From Mycolicibacterium rufum (lineage in GTDB: Bacteria > Actinomycetota > Actinomycetes > Mycobacteriales > Mycobacteriaceae), in contig NZ_CP092427.2 of the NCBI RefSeq assembly GCF_022374875.2, positions 2,914,001 to 2,978,000 on the forward strand: a stretch of 64,000 nt of DNA, in the 5' to 3' direction. Positions 54,097 to 64,000 of this stretch are shown here, piece after piece. Position numbers and translations under genes: made by a program. The stretch's first letter is position 1. Every line of letters starts with the position of its first letter. Under the pieces are notes generated by a model that was not told where the DNA came from, searched no databases, and saw nothing but the letters and a program-made list of their open reading frames with translations.

Positions 54097-55437
54097 ATGG
54101 CCGTCTCGGTGTTCGACCTGTTCTCGATCGGGATCGGGCCGTCGAGTTCGCACACCGTGGGGCCGATGCGCGCGGCGCGTCGCTTCGCCGAGCGGCCGAG
54201 CCCGTCGCGCGACGAGGTCGCCCGGGTACGGGTGGAGCTGTTCGGTTCCCTCGGTGCGACGGGTGCCGGGCACGGCACGCCGGGTGCGGTACTGCTCGGG
54301 TTGGAGGGTGCGCAGCCCGAGTCGGTGGATCCGGACGCGGCCCGGGAGCGGGTCGCCGAGATCGAGCGGGCGGGCCGGCTGCGGTTGGCGGGGGAGCACC
54401 CGATCGCGTTTGAGATCGTGATGTCGTTGCAGGCCATGGCTTTTCACAGCAACGGCATGGTCTTCACGGCGTTCCGCGCCGACGGTACCGAGATGGACCG
54501 GCACGTGTACTACTCGGTCGGCGGCGGTTTCGTCGTCGACGAAGACGAGGCGACCACAGCATCGGTCGACGAAGTCGCCGTGCCCTACCCGTTCCGGACC
54601 GCGGCCGAGCTCGTCGCGCTGGCCGACGAAAGGGGTTGTCGCATCGCCGATCTCGTCGTCGCCAACGAGGAGGCGCTCGGCAACGGCCCCCGGCTGCGCG
54701 AGGGCCTGCTGCAGATCTGGGCGGCGATGCGCGAGTGCGTGGCGCGCGGGCTCACCGCTGAGGGCACGCTGCCCGGTGTGCTGCGGGTGCGCCGGCGGGC
54801 CGCCGCGCTGGCCCGCGCGCTGGAGGCCGATCCCAGCGATCCGCTGTTCGCGATGGACTGGGTGACGGTGTACGCGCTGGCCGTCAACGAGGAGAACGCG
54901 GGCGGCGGCCGGGTGGTGACGGCGCCGACGAACGGCGCGGCCGGCATCATCCCGGCGGTGCTGCATTACTACTGGCGGTTCGTGCCGGGCGCCGACGAGG
55001 ACGGCGTCGTGGAGTTCCTGCTGACCGCGGCGGCGATCGGGCAGTTGTTCAAGGCGAACGCGTCGATCTCGGGGGCCGAGGTGGGCTGTCAGGGCGAGGT
55101 CGGGTCGGCGTGCTCGATGGCGGCCGCCGGGCTGGCCGCGGTGCAGGGCGGCTCACCGGCGCAGGTGGAGAACGCCGCCGAGATCGGCATCGAACACAAC
55201 CTCGGGCTGACCTGCGATCCGGTCGGCGGACTGGTGCAGATCCCGTGTATCGAACGCAACGCGGTCGCCTCGGTCAAGGCGATCACCGCGGCGCGGATGG
55301 CGCTGTTCGGGGACGGCACGCATCACGTCAGCCTGGACACCGCGATCAAGACGATGCGCGACACCGGGGCCGACATGGCCGACAAGTACAAGGAGACCTC
55401 ACGCGGGGGACTGGCCCTCAACGTGGTCGAGTGCTGA
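54097..55437 (+). CDS. sdaA: L-serine ammonia-lyase (Fe-S serine dehydratase)
   Basis: This 446-residue one-chain enzyme joins the beta domain ([23 protein letters not shown]) and the alpha domain ([60 protein letters not shown]) with the cysteines that hold the 4Fe-4S cluster. It converts L-serine to pyruvate and ammonia. The ATG at 54097 follows GGGGTGGGG; a GTG directly before it is possible. Confidence 0.93.
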   Translation: MAVSVFDLFSIGIGPSSSHTVGPMRAARRFAERPSPSRDEVARVRVELFGSLGATGAGHGTPGAVLLGLEGAQPESVDPDAARERVAEIERAGRLRLAGEHPIAFEIVMSLQAMAFHSNGMVFTAFRADGTEMDRHVYYSVGGGFVVDEDEATTASVDEVAVPYPFRTAAELVALADERGCRIADLVVANEEALGNGPRLREGLLQIWAAMRECVARGLTAEGTLPGVLRVRRRAAALARALEADPSDPLFAMDWVTVYALAVNEENAGGGRVVTAPTNGAAGIIPAVLHYYWRFVPGADEDGVVEFLLTAAAIGQLFKANASISGAEVGCQGEVGSACSMAAAGLAAVQGGSPAQVENAAEIGIEHNLGLTCDPVGGLVQIPCIERNAVASVKAITAARMALFGDGTHHVSLDTAIKTMRDTGADMADKYKETSRGGLALNVVEC

Positions 55438-56880
55438 TCAGGCGATACCCAGCTGTCGATAAATGTCCGGGAGGATGACCCGCGTCTCGGGCAGGATCGT
55501 GAAGATCGCCCAGTCGTGGGGTTCGCCCTTGCGCAGCACGAAGGTGAAGTCCGCCCCGGGCGTCGCCGCGGCCTTCTCGCGAAGCAGCAGGAGGTCGGGG
55601 GCGACGATGTCGCGGCTCCCGACGTACACGGTGGTGGGGGGCAGGCCCGCCAGTGATCCGAACAGCGGGCTGAGCAACGGGTCGGTCAGATCGAGGCCGT
55701 CGGCCCACAGGTCGACGTACGTGCGGAGGTCCGCGAGGACCTCGGGCGTGAACAGCGGATCGTCGACCAGGCTGATTGCCGGGTTGCTCAGCGTGCTGTC
55801 CACCCCGGGCGCACTGAGCACCATGCGCGACGGCATCGTCCGACCGCTGCGCACCAGTTCCTGCGTGGCGGCCAGCGCGATGTTGGCGCCGGAGGAGTCG
55901 CCGAACACACTGACGTTCTCGACGCCTCTCTGGTCGATCTGCGCGCTGATGAGGTCGGCCACCGCGGGCACCACCTCACGGGCCGTTCCCACGGGGACGA
56001 GCGGGTAGAGCGGCACGATGACGGTCGCGCCGGTCGTGCGGGCCATCGCGCTGTAGAACAGCCAGTTGAACACCGTCGGCTGCAGGACCAGCGCACCGCC
56101 GTGCACGGCCACGACGGCCTCCTCCGAGGTCGACCGGACGGACTGCATCGTCCAGACCGGCATGCCCTCGAACTCGGTCTGGTCGACGGTGAGTCCGCGC
56201 CTCGTCCGCCGCGGCGGGTGGTCGCTCTGCAGCAGCCCGGTGAGCGGCAGTGTGAGATCCACCTTCACCGCGCTGCCGATCTTCCCGACGGCCCCGAACA
56301 CCGCGCTCACCGTCTTCGACAGCAGCGACGGTCTGCCGGTGAAGACCGGTGCGTCCAGCACGGGGGCTGCTGCGGTGACATCATCGGCGACCCGCGGTCG
56401 GTGACGCACGACGGGGTCGGCCGATGCGGATTGCTCGGTGTCGCGGCGAGCGAGCGCCAGGAGTGTCAGCGCGGTCGGGCTGTCCACGGGAGCCGCGGGC
56501 GCATCGCTGTTCGGTCTGCCGGTGGTGGCGGGTCGGGTCAACCTGCGCGGGGAAAGGTCAACCTGTGCAACGTCATTGGACACGGTCTCACGGTTTCGGA
56601 ATGAGTGGCGCCGCGGTTGGGCAGCGTCGGCGGTGTCCTCGCGATCGCGGTGTCGCCGTGCGGTCGGCGAGCCGGCGGTGGTGCGTTCGTGACGCCGGGT
56701 GGTGCGGGCAGCGGAAGGAGGTGCTGTCTCCGACGTCGACGAGGCGCCGGGATCCGCAGGCGAGGCGGACGCCGTCCACGGCTCGGCGACGGCCACCCCG
56801 ATGCCGACAGTGACCGCGAGCGCTCCGGCCAGGCTGATGTGCTTGCCGCATGTGACGGCCGAACGCGGTGCTGCGGTCAT
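55438..56880 (-). CDS. Secreted alpha/beta hydrolase (HSL/Lip family) with long disordered N-terminus
   Basis: This 480-residue protein has a signal-like N-terminal helix (ISLAGALAVTVGIGVAVAEPWTASA), about 130 residues of polar, disordered sequence (ARTTRRHERTTAGSPTARRHRDRED) and a hormone-sensitive-lipase-type domain: oxyanion HGG (VAVHGGALV), nucleophile GDSSGANIAL, Asp in GSRDIVAP and His in EPHDWAIF. The disordered lead resembles that of mycobacterial PE-less lipases and probably spans the envelope. Upstream stands alaT. Substrate is likely a lipid or short-chain ester. Confidence 0.82.
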   Translation of the reverse strand: MTAAPRSAVTCGKHISLAGALAVTVGIGVAVAEPWTASASPADPGASSTSETAPPSAARTTRRHERTTAGSPTARRHRDREDTADAAQPRRHSFRNRETVSNDVAQVDLSPRRLTRPATTGRPNSDAPAAPVDSPTALTLLALARRDTEQSASADPVVRHRPRVADDVTAAAPVLDAPVFTGRPSLLSKTVSAVFGAVGKIGSAVKVDLTLPLTGLLQSDHPPRRTRRGLTVDQTEFEGMPVWTMQSVRSTSEEAVVAVHGGALVLQPTVFNWLFYSAMARTTGATVIVPLYPLVPVGTAREVVPAVADLISAQIDQRGVENVSVFGDSSGANIALAATQELVRSGRTMPSRMVLSAPGVDSTLSNPAISLVDDPLFTPEVLADLRTYVDLWADGLDLTDPLLSPLFGSLAGLPPTTVYVGSRDIVAPDLLLLREKAAATPGADFTFVLRKGEPHDWAIFTILPETRVILPDIYRQLGIA

Positions 56881-56990
56881 GGCAGGTCTCCCTCGACCAC
56901 AGCAGCGTGCGCGCAGGATCAGCCGACGGCCTCAGTAGGGGAGTACTGCACTTCGCGCGAGAGCGGCATCAGACCGATGCCGGAGAATTG

Positions 56991-57063
56991 TGGAGCCTAG
57001 GAGATTCGAACTCCTGACATCTGCCTTGCAAAGGCAGCGCTCTACCAACTGAGCTAAGGCCCC
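56991..57063 (-). tRNA. alaT: tRNA-Ala (TGC)
   Basis: 73 bases. Acceptor GGGGCCT/AGGCTCC, D-arm AGCTCAGTTGGTAGAGC, anticodon loop TTTGCAA (anticodon TGC), T-arm GGAGTTCGAATCTCC; CCA not encoded. Follows ileT in the same direction, as in other mycobacteria. Confidence 0.95.
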
Positions 57064-57066
57064 TCG

Positions 57067-57189
57067 TCAGGAAGGCGCATCGGCGAGTGTGTGCCACACC
57101 TCGGGGCTGTGCTGGGTCCGCCAGACGACGATCCCGGCGGCTGCGGCGATGCCCGCTGCGAGCAGTAGCACCAGCCGTATCGAACACAT
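57067..57189 (-). CDS. 40-residue membrane microprotein of the DLW-39 type between ileT and alaT
   Basis: ATG to TGA gives MCSIRLVLLLAAGIAAAAGIVV, one membrane helix, followed by WRTQHSPEVWHTLADAPS. It resembles the DLW-39 family (about 39 residues, one helix, an acidic/Trp motif D-L-W; here E-V-W) that sits at this place in actinobacteria. GGAAAGG lies upstream of the ATG. It ends four bases before the alaT 5' end, so it probably shares the ileT-alaT transcript. Too short for the usual gene finders. Confidence 0.72.
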   Translation of the reverse strand: MCSIRLVLLLAAGIAAAAGIVVWRTQHSPEVWHTLADAPS

Positions 57190-57208
57190 ACCGATGTGTA
57201 CCTTTCCG

Positions 57209-57282
57209 TGGGGCTAGGAGGACTCGAACCTCCGACCTCTTCGTTATCAGCGAAGCGCTCTAACCGCCTGAGCTATAGCCCC
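57209..57282 (-). tRNA. ileT: tRNA-Ile (GAT)
   Basis: 74 bases. Acceptor GGGGCTA/TAGCCCC, D-arm AGCTCAGGCGGTTAGAGC, anticodon loop CTGATAA (anticodon GAT), T-arm GGAGGTTCGAGTCCTCC; CCA not encoded. Confidence 0.95.
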
Positions 57283-57352
57283 GTGCAACCTCACTCAATC
57301 GCATGGCCGAGCAGCGAGATTACCGCACGGACAACCCGACTCCCAAACCAGC

Positions 57353-58306
57353 TCAGTCGCGGTCGGCCAGAGTGACCTCGACACCGCCCACGAGGTCCGT
57401 GGTGAGGTTGTAGATGAACGCCCCGATCGTGGCCGCCGCGGTCAGCAGCACGATGTTGACCAGGCCGATCAGCGCCGCGCCGCCGAAGATCGTGCCGCTG
57501 GACACCAGCTCGCCGCCGGAGCTGCCGCTGGCGCTGGTCAGCAGATCGCCGACATTGCTGTTCAGCTTGCTCCACACACCCATACCGCCGAGCACGAGGT
57601 ACAGGAACGCCACCGCGATCATCCACACGAAGAACAGCGCCACCGACAGCACCAGCGACACCTTCAGCGCGCTCCAGGGGTCGACCCGGCGGATCTGCAT
57701 GCTGGCGCGCACCGGTCCGGAGTGCTGCCGCGGACCCACCTGCACGGCGCGGCCCGACGACGCCTTCTGCGCCGGCCGGGCCGACGGCTCGGCCGTCGGT
57801 CGTTCCACCGGCTTGCGCTGCTGCCCGGCCCGGGGCGGCCCCGAGAGGTCGGGCAGCTCACTGGCGTAGGCCGCGCCGCCCGCGTTCTCGACGCGGGTGG
57901 GCGGCTCGGGGCGGTGCACGTCGGTGCGCGTCGCCGACTCGGGGCGGTTGCCCTCCTGACGGCTCGGTTCGGGCCGGTTCGGTTCAGGCCTGTTCGGTTC
58001 CGGACGGTTCGGCTCGGGCCGCACGACCTCGGTGCGCTCACCGCGCGGAGCCGACTCGGTGTCCTGCCCGCCGGAGATGAAGCGGTTCAGCCGCGCATCC
58101 AGACCGCCCGGGGCGTCGGGAGCCTGCTGCTGACGCGCCCGCGCCGCCGGGCCACGCTGCCACGGCGGCACGTCACCGTGCTCGGCCCCGTGAGCGGGTC
58201 CCTGCGGCGGTGCCCCGCTGGGCGCCGGCGTCCCCGGTGACCCGTTGCCGGTGCCACCGGACGCCTCACCCGCACGCGGGTATCCGGGCTCGTTCGGTGA
58301 GCTCAC
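57353..58306 (-). CDS. DUF3566 membrane protein with long charged N-terminus (Rv0007 type)
   Basis: This 317-residue protein has about 200 disordered residues rich in Pro, Arg and Glu, including a run of RPEPN repeats, and a C-terminal DUF3566 domain with two membrane helices ([30 protein letters not shown] and [24 protein letters not shown]). The GTG at 58306 has GAGGAG six bases upstream; it starts 11 bases after gyrA, so both share a transcript. In M. tuberculosis the orthologue is CwsA-like in location but its function is not settled. Confidence 0.87.
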   Translation of the reverse strand: MSSPNEPGYPRAGEASGGTGNGSPGTPAPSGAPPQGPAHGAEHGDVPPWQRGPAARARQQQAPDAPGGLDARLNRFISGGQDTESAPRGERTEVVRPEPNRPEPNRPEPNRPEPSRQEGNRPESATRTDVHRPEPPTRVENAGGAAYASELPDLSGPPRAGQQRKPVERPTAEPSARPAQKASSGRAVQVGPRQHSGPVRASMQIRRVDPWSALKVSLVLSVALFFVWMIAVAFLYLVLGGMGVWSKLNSNVGDLLTSASGSSGGELVSSGTIFGGAALIGLVNIVLLTAAATIGAFIYNLTTDLVGGVEVTLADRD

Positions 58307-58316
58307 TGACCGCTCC

Positions 58317-60842
58317 TCACTGCTCCGTCGTCGGTTCTTCACCGATGTCGGTGTTGACCTCGTCGGTACCGTCGCCCTCTTCGGCGTTGCGTGCGATCGC
58401 GATCAGGGTGTCTCCCTCACCGAGGTTCATCAACCGGACACCCTTGGTCTGGCGGCCGGCCTTGCGAACCTGTCGCGCGGCGGTCCGGATGACGCCCCCA
58501 CCTGAGGTGATGGCGTACAGCTCGGTCTCGTCGTCGACGATCAACGCACCGACAAGAGTGCCACGACGCTTGTCGAACATGATGGTCAGCACCCCCTTGC
58601 CGCCGCGGCCCTGCACCGGGTACTCGTCGATGGCCGTGCGCTTGGCATAACCACCCGATGTCGCGACCAGCAGGTACGTATCGGGCCGGACCACGTTGAG
58701 CGAGAGCAGCGCATCGTCGCCGTTGAACCGCATGCCCTGCACGCCGGAGGTGGCGCGCCCCATCGGACGCAGCGCCTCGTCGGTGGCCGAGAACCGGATC
58801 GACTGACCGTTCGCCGACACCAGCAGCAGATCGTCGTCGCTGGAGCACAGCACCGCACCCACGAGTTCGTCGCCGTCGCGCAGGTTCACCGCGACGATGC
58901 CGCCCGAGCGGTTGGAGTCGAAGTCCACCAGTCGCGACTTCTTCACCAGACCGTTGCGGGTGGCGAGGACGAGGTAGGGCGCATCCTCGTAACCCTTGAT
59001 CTGGATCACCTGGGCGATGCGTTCCTCGGGTTGGAACGCCAGCAGGTTCGCCACGTGCTGACCGCGCGCGGTGCGTGACGCCTCGGGCAGGTCGTAGGCC
59101 TTCGCCCGGTACACCCGGCCCTGCGTGGTGAAGAACAGGATCCAGTCGTGCGTGGAGCAGACGAAGAAGTGGTTGACGATGTCGTCCTGCTTGAGCCCGG
59201 CGCCCTGGACGCCCTTGCCGCCCCGCTTCTGGCTGCGGTACAGGTCGGTCTTGGTGCGCTTCGCGTAGCCCGTCTCGGTGATCGTCACCACGACGTCCTC
59301 GCGGGCGATCAGGTCCTCGTCGGCCACCTCGCCGTCGGCGGCGATGATCCGGGTGCGCCGGTCGTCGCCGTACTTGTCAACGATCTCCTTGAGCTCGTCG
59401 TGCACGATGGCGCGCTGCCGCTCCGGCTTGGCCAGGATGTCCTCGAGGTCGGCGATCTCGGCCTCGATCTTGGCGAGGTCGTCGATGATGCGCTGACGTT
59501 CCAGGGCGGCCAGGCGCCGCAGCTGCATGTCCAGGATCGCCTGCGCCTGGATCTCGTCGACGTCGAGCAACTCGATCAGGCCCTGACGCGCGACGTCGAC
59601 GTTGGCCGAGGCGCGGATCAACGCGATCACCTCGTCGAGCGCGTCGAGCGCCTTCACCAGGCCGCGCAGGATGTGGGCCCGCTCGTTGGCCTTGCGCAGC
59701 CGGTACCGCGTGCGGCGCACGATCACATCGAGTTGGTGGTTGACGTAGTGGCGGATCAGCTGGTCGAGGCGCAGCGTGCGCGGCACCCCGTCGACGATCG
59801 ACAGCATGTTGGCGCCGAAGCTGGTCTGCAGCTGGGTGTGCTTGTAGAGGTTGTTCAGCACCACCTTGGCAACAGCGTCGCGCTTGATCTCGACGACGAT
59901 GCGCAGGCCGACGCGGTCGCTGGACTGGTCCTCGATGTTCGAGATGCCGGTGAGCTTCCCGTCGCGGACCTGCTCGGCGATCGAGGTGATGAAGTTGTCG
60001 TGGTTGACCTGATACGGCAACTCGGTGATCACCAGCGACGTGCGACCGCGGGAGTCCTCCTCGATCTCCACCACGCCGCGCATCCGGATCGAGCCGCGGC
60101 CGGTGTGATAGGTGTCCGAAATCCCTTGGGAGCCAACGATCAACCCGTGCGTCGGGAAGTCGGGCCCCTTGACCCGCTCGCAGACCGCGGTGAGCGTGGC
60201 TTCCTCATCGGCCTCGTGGTTGTCCAGGCACCAGTACACCGCCTCGGCGAGCTCGCGCAGGTTGTGCGGCGGCATGTTGGTGGCCATGCCGACCGCGATG
60301 CCGCCCGATCCGTTGGCCAGCAGGTTCGGGAACCGGCTGGGCAGGACGGTCGGCTCCTGCACGCGTCCGTCGTAGTTCGGGATGAAATCGACGGTCTCTT
60401 CGTCGATTTCGCGCAGCATCTCCATCGCGAGCGGGGTCAGCCGCGCCTCGGTGTAGCGCATCGCGGCCGGGGGATCGTTGCCCGGCGATCCGAAGTTGCC
60501 CTGGCCGTCGACCAGCGGGTAGCGCAGTGACCACGGCTGGGCCATCCGGACCAGGGTGTCGTAGATCGACGAGTCACCGTGCGGGTGGTAGTTGCCCATC
60601 GTCTCGGCCACCGAGCGTGCGGATTTCGCGTGTCCGCGATCGGGCCGGAAGCCGGAGTCGAACATCGCGTAGAGCACACGGCGGTGCACCGGCTTGAGGC
60701 CGTCGCGCACCTCGGGCAGCGCGCGACCCACGATCACGCTCATCGCGTAGTCGATGTAGCTGCGCTGCATCTCCTGCTGGATGTCGACCGGTTCGATGCG
60801 ATCGCCGGTCTCGTCGCCCGGCGGCAACGTGGTGTCAGTCAT
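58317..60842 (-). CDS. gyrA: DNA gyrase subunit A
   Basis: This 841-residue protein has the catalytic Tyr region (RYTEARL), the quinolone-resistance region [17 protein letters not shown] (residues 86-102) and the six C-terminal beta-propeller blades with the GyrA box (SQKRGGKGV). Gyrase supercoils DNA using ATP. Residue 91 is Ser where M. tuberculosis has Ala90. Gap to gyrB is 45 bases, in one operon. Confidence 0.97.
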   Translation of the reverse strand: MTDTTLPPGDETGDRIEPVDIQQEMQRSYIDYAMSVIVGRALPEVRDGLKPVHRRVLYAMFDSGFRPDRGHAKSARSVAETMGNYHPHGDSSIYDTLVRMAQPWSLRYPLVDGQGNFGSPGNDPPAAMRYTEARLTPLAMEMLREIDEETVDFIPNYDGRVQEPTVLPSRFPNLLANGSGGIAVGMATNMPPHNLRELAEAVYWCLDNHEADEEATLTAVCERVKGPDFPTHGLIVGSQGISDTYHTGRGSIRMRGVVEIEEDSRGRTSLVITELPYQVNHDNFITSIAEQVRDGKLTGISNIEDQSSDRVGLRIVVEIKRDAVAKVVLNNLYKHTQLQTSFGANMLSIVDGVPRTLRLDQLIRHYVNHQLDVIVRRTRYRLRKANERAHILRGLVKALDALDEVIALIRASANVDVARQGLIELLDVDEIQAQAILDMQLRRLAALERQRIIDDLAKIEAEIADLEDILAKPERQRAIVHDELKEIVDKYGDDRRTRIIAADGEVADEDLIAREDVVVTITETGYAKRTKTDLYRSQKRGGKGVQGAGLKQDDIVNHFFVCSTHDWILFFTTQGRVYRAKAYDLPEASRTARGQHVANLLAFQPEERIAQVIQIKGYEDAPYLVLATRNGLVKKSRLVDFDSNRSGGIVAVNLRDGDELVGAVLCSSDDDLLLVSANGQSIRFSATDEALRPMGRATSGVQGMRFNGDDALLSLNVVRPDTYLLVATSGGYAKRTAIDEYPVQGRGGKGVLTIMFDKRRGTLVGALIVDDETELYAITSGGGVIRTAARQVRKAGRQTKGVRLMNLGEGDTLIAIARNAEEGDGTDEVNTDIGEEPTTEQ

Positions 60843-60887
60843 GAGGTTTCCTCTGTCCCGTCAGGAAGGTCGAACGTCTCAGGAGTC

Positions 60888-63014
<2,127 letters not shown>

Positions 63015-63162
63015 TCAGGACCGATTCTGGAGCCGCGTTTTCTCATACCTAATCGCGCCGTGCGCCGATTTTTGCGGCAGAAGATAGGTCTTGACGCTTA
63101 GGAAACGCGATGATCGCGTTCTGGCGGCTCTCAGGCAACGCTTCCGTGATGATGTCCGACCG

Positions 63163-63723
63163 TCATCCGTAGGTGTCGCGCGGGCCCCGTCCCGGCACCC
63201 GGTACGGGCCCTTGCGCCACGACGGTCCGACGGGTCCGACGATCTTCACCGAGGTCACGACGCCGTCGCCGACGGCGGCGGCGATCTTGGCCACCAATTG
63301 GGCCTGCACCATCCGCAACTGGGTGGCCCACGCCGTCGATTCCGCCGACACCGTGAGCACCCCCTCGTTGAGCGACGTGGGCGCGGCGTGGTCGGCGATC
63401 TGATCGCCGACCACCTCCCGCCAACGCCCGAACACCGCACCCTCGGCGACCCGGCCGGACCACCCGCGGCTGCGCGCGACCTCACTGCTGGCGGCGCCGA
63501 AGGTCTGGGGATCCCTGCTGTCGGGGCCCGGGCCGGACCAGCGTCGCCGGCTGGCCGCAGCGCCGGTGCGCCGCGGCGCCGGCGAGGTCCGGCCGCGACC
63601 CACGTTCTTCCCTTGCTCTCGCGCCGCCCCGCGGGCCTCTTCCAGCGCCCGCCGAACCAGGTCCATGCCCTTGAGCTCGGCCAGATGCGCGGGTGGCTCG
63701 ACCGGGTCGTCGGCGTCGGTCAT
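63163..63723 (-). CDS. dciA: DciA, DUF721 replicative helicase-associated protein
   Basis: This 186-residue protein has a charged N-terminus ([24 protein letters not shown]), a basic Ala/Arg/Pro-rich linker and the C-terminal KH-like DUF721 domain ([60 protein letters not shown]). DciA loads or stimulates the DnaB helicase in bacteria lacking DnaC/DnaI. The ATG overlaps the recF stop (four bases), so the two are coupled. Confidence 0.92.
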   Translation of the reverse strand: MTDADDPVEPPAHLAELKGMDLVRRALEEARGAAREQGKNVGRGRTSPAPRRTGAAASRRRWSGPGPDSRDPQTFGAASSEVARSRGWSGRVAEGAVFGRWREVVGDQIADHAAPTSLNEGVLTVSAESTAWATQLRMVQAQLVAKIAAAVGDGVVTSVKIVGPVGPSWRKGPYRVPGRGPRDTYG

Positions 63724-64000
63724 CGCACCACCTCGGAGATCCGGCCCGCATCGTCGTCGCGCATCGTGATCTCGACGCGCCGGGCGTCCCATTCGGCGGG
63801 GATGTCCTCGTGCACGGCCGCAGTCACCAGGACCTGTTCGGCCGTCGCCGCCACCTGGGCGAGCGCCTCACGGCGGGCGGTGTCGAGTTCGGCGAACACG
63901 TCATCGAGCAGCAGCACCGGATCGCTTCCCTCTCTGCGCAACAGTTCGTAGGCGGCCAACCGCAGCGCGAGCGCCATCGACCACGATTCGCCATGACTGG
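63720..64000 (-). CDS. recF: DNA repair protein RecF, C-terminal part
   Basis: The window holds the last 93 codons: [59 protein letters not shown]. It has the Walker B/D-loop segment [11 protein letters not shown] of the ABC-type RecF ATPase. RecF loads RecA at gaps. The 5' end lies outside the window. Confidence 0.95.
   Translation of the reverse strand, partial: SHGESWSMALALRLAAYELLRREGSDPVLLLDDVFAELDTARREALAQVAATAEQVLVTAAVHEDIPAEWDARRVEITMRDDDAGRISEVVR

Overview
The window is chromosomal DNA of a fast-growing mycobacterium (Mycolicibacterium type): GC-rich, with the mycobacterial origin-side gene order recF-dciA-gyrB-gyrA, ileT-alaT, crgA, pknB-pknA-pbpA-rodA-pstP-fhaB-fhaA and leuT, and with whiB6 and an EspA/EspE-family gene at the far end. 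recF, dciA, gyrB and gyrA read leftwards at the right edge, so dnaA and oriC should lie just beyond position 64000. No species is assigned.

Layout. 1-7.2 kb: ESX-1 border (EspA/EspE-like gene, MinD-like ATPase, whiB6) with a methylene-THF reductase-like/methyltransferase pair, a PAS-ANTAR protein and an HTH protein. 7.2-24.9 kb: accessory metabolism and stress genes: a TetR/small-protein pair with a clear operator, an acyl-CoA carboxylase beta chain with a tiny DivIVA-like partner, EVE, pirin, two tandem GNAT genes, a DUF3072 gene behind a SigF-like promoter, a cutinase, an AraC-regulated MFS-RclA module, an alcohol dehydrogenase, a frameshifted recQ, an aldehyde dehydrogenase, a ChaB protein and a diguanylate cyclase.

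25.5-39.6 kb is a mobile, rearranged region. It starts in the SOS-box-preceded 5' part of a 13E12 (DUF222/HNH) gene and ends in a 3' remnant of such a gene. Between them lie an IS256 copy carrying a nested IS110 element, an HTH/TPR regulator with a creatininase-family gene cut cleanly by an IS3 element, a second intact IS256 element with a perfect 8-bp duplication, a TetR/hydrolase/SDR/flavoprotein cassette and a solo HEPN Abi gene. The non-coding end of the IS110 element can be read as a bridge RNA: two hairpin loops whose sequences match, in the expected order, both halves of the interrupted target and both element ends around a CT core. This is the most interesting signal in the window.

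39.6-64 kb is the conserved origin-proximal block: a Zn alcohol dehydrogenase, leuT, the cell-shape/Ser-Thr kinase operon on the + strand, trpG and a DUF881 gene convergent with it, crgA, a PH-domain protein, ppiA, sdaA, a secreted esterase, alaT, a 40-residue membrane microprotein, ileT, a DUF3566 protein, gyrA, gyrB, dciA and recF.
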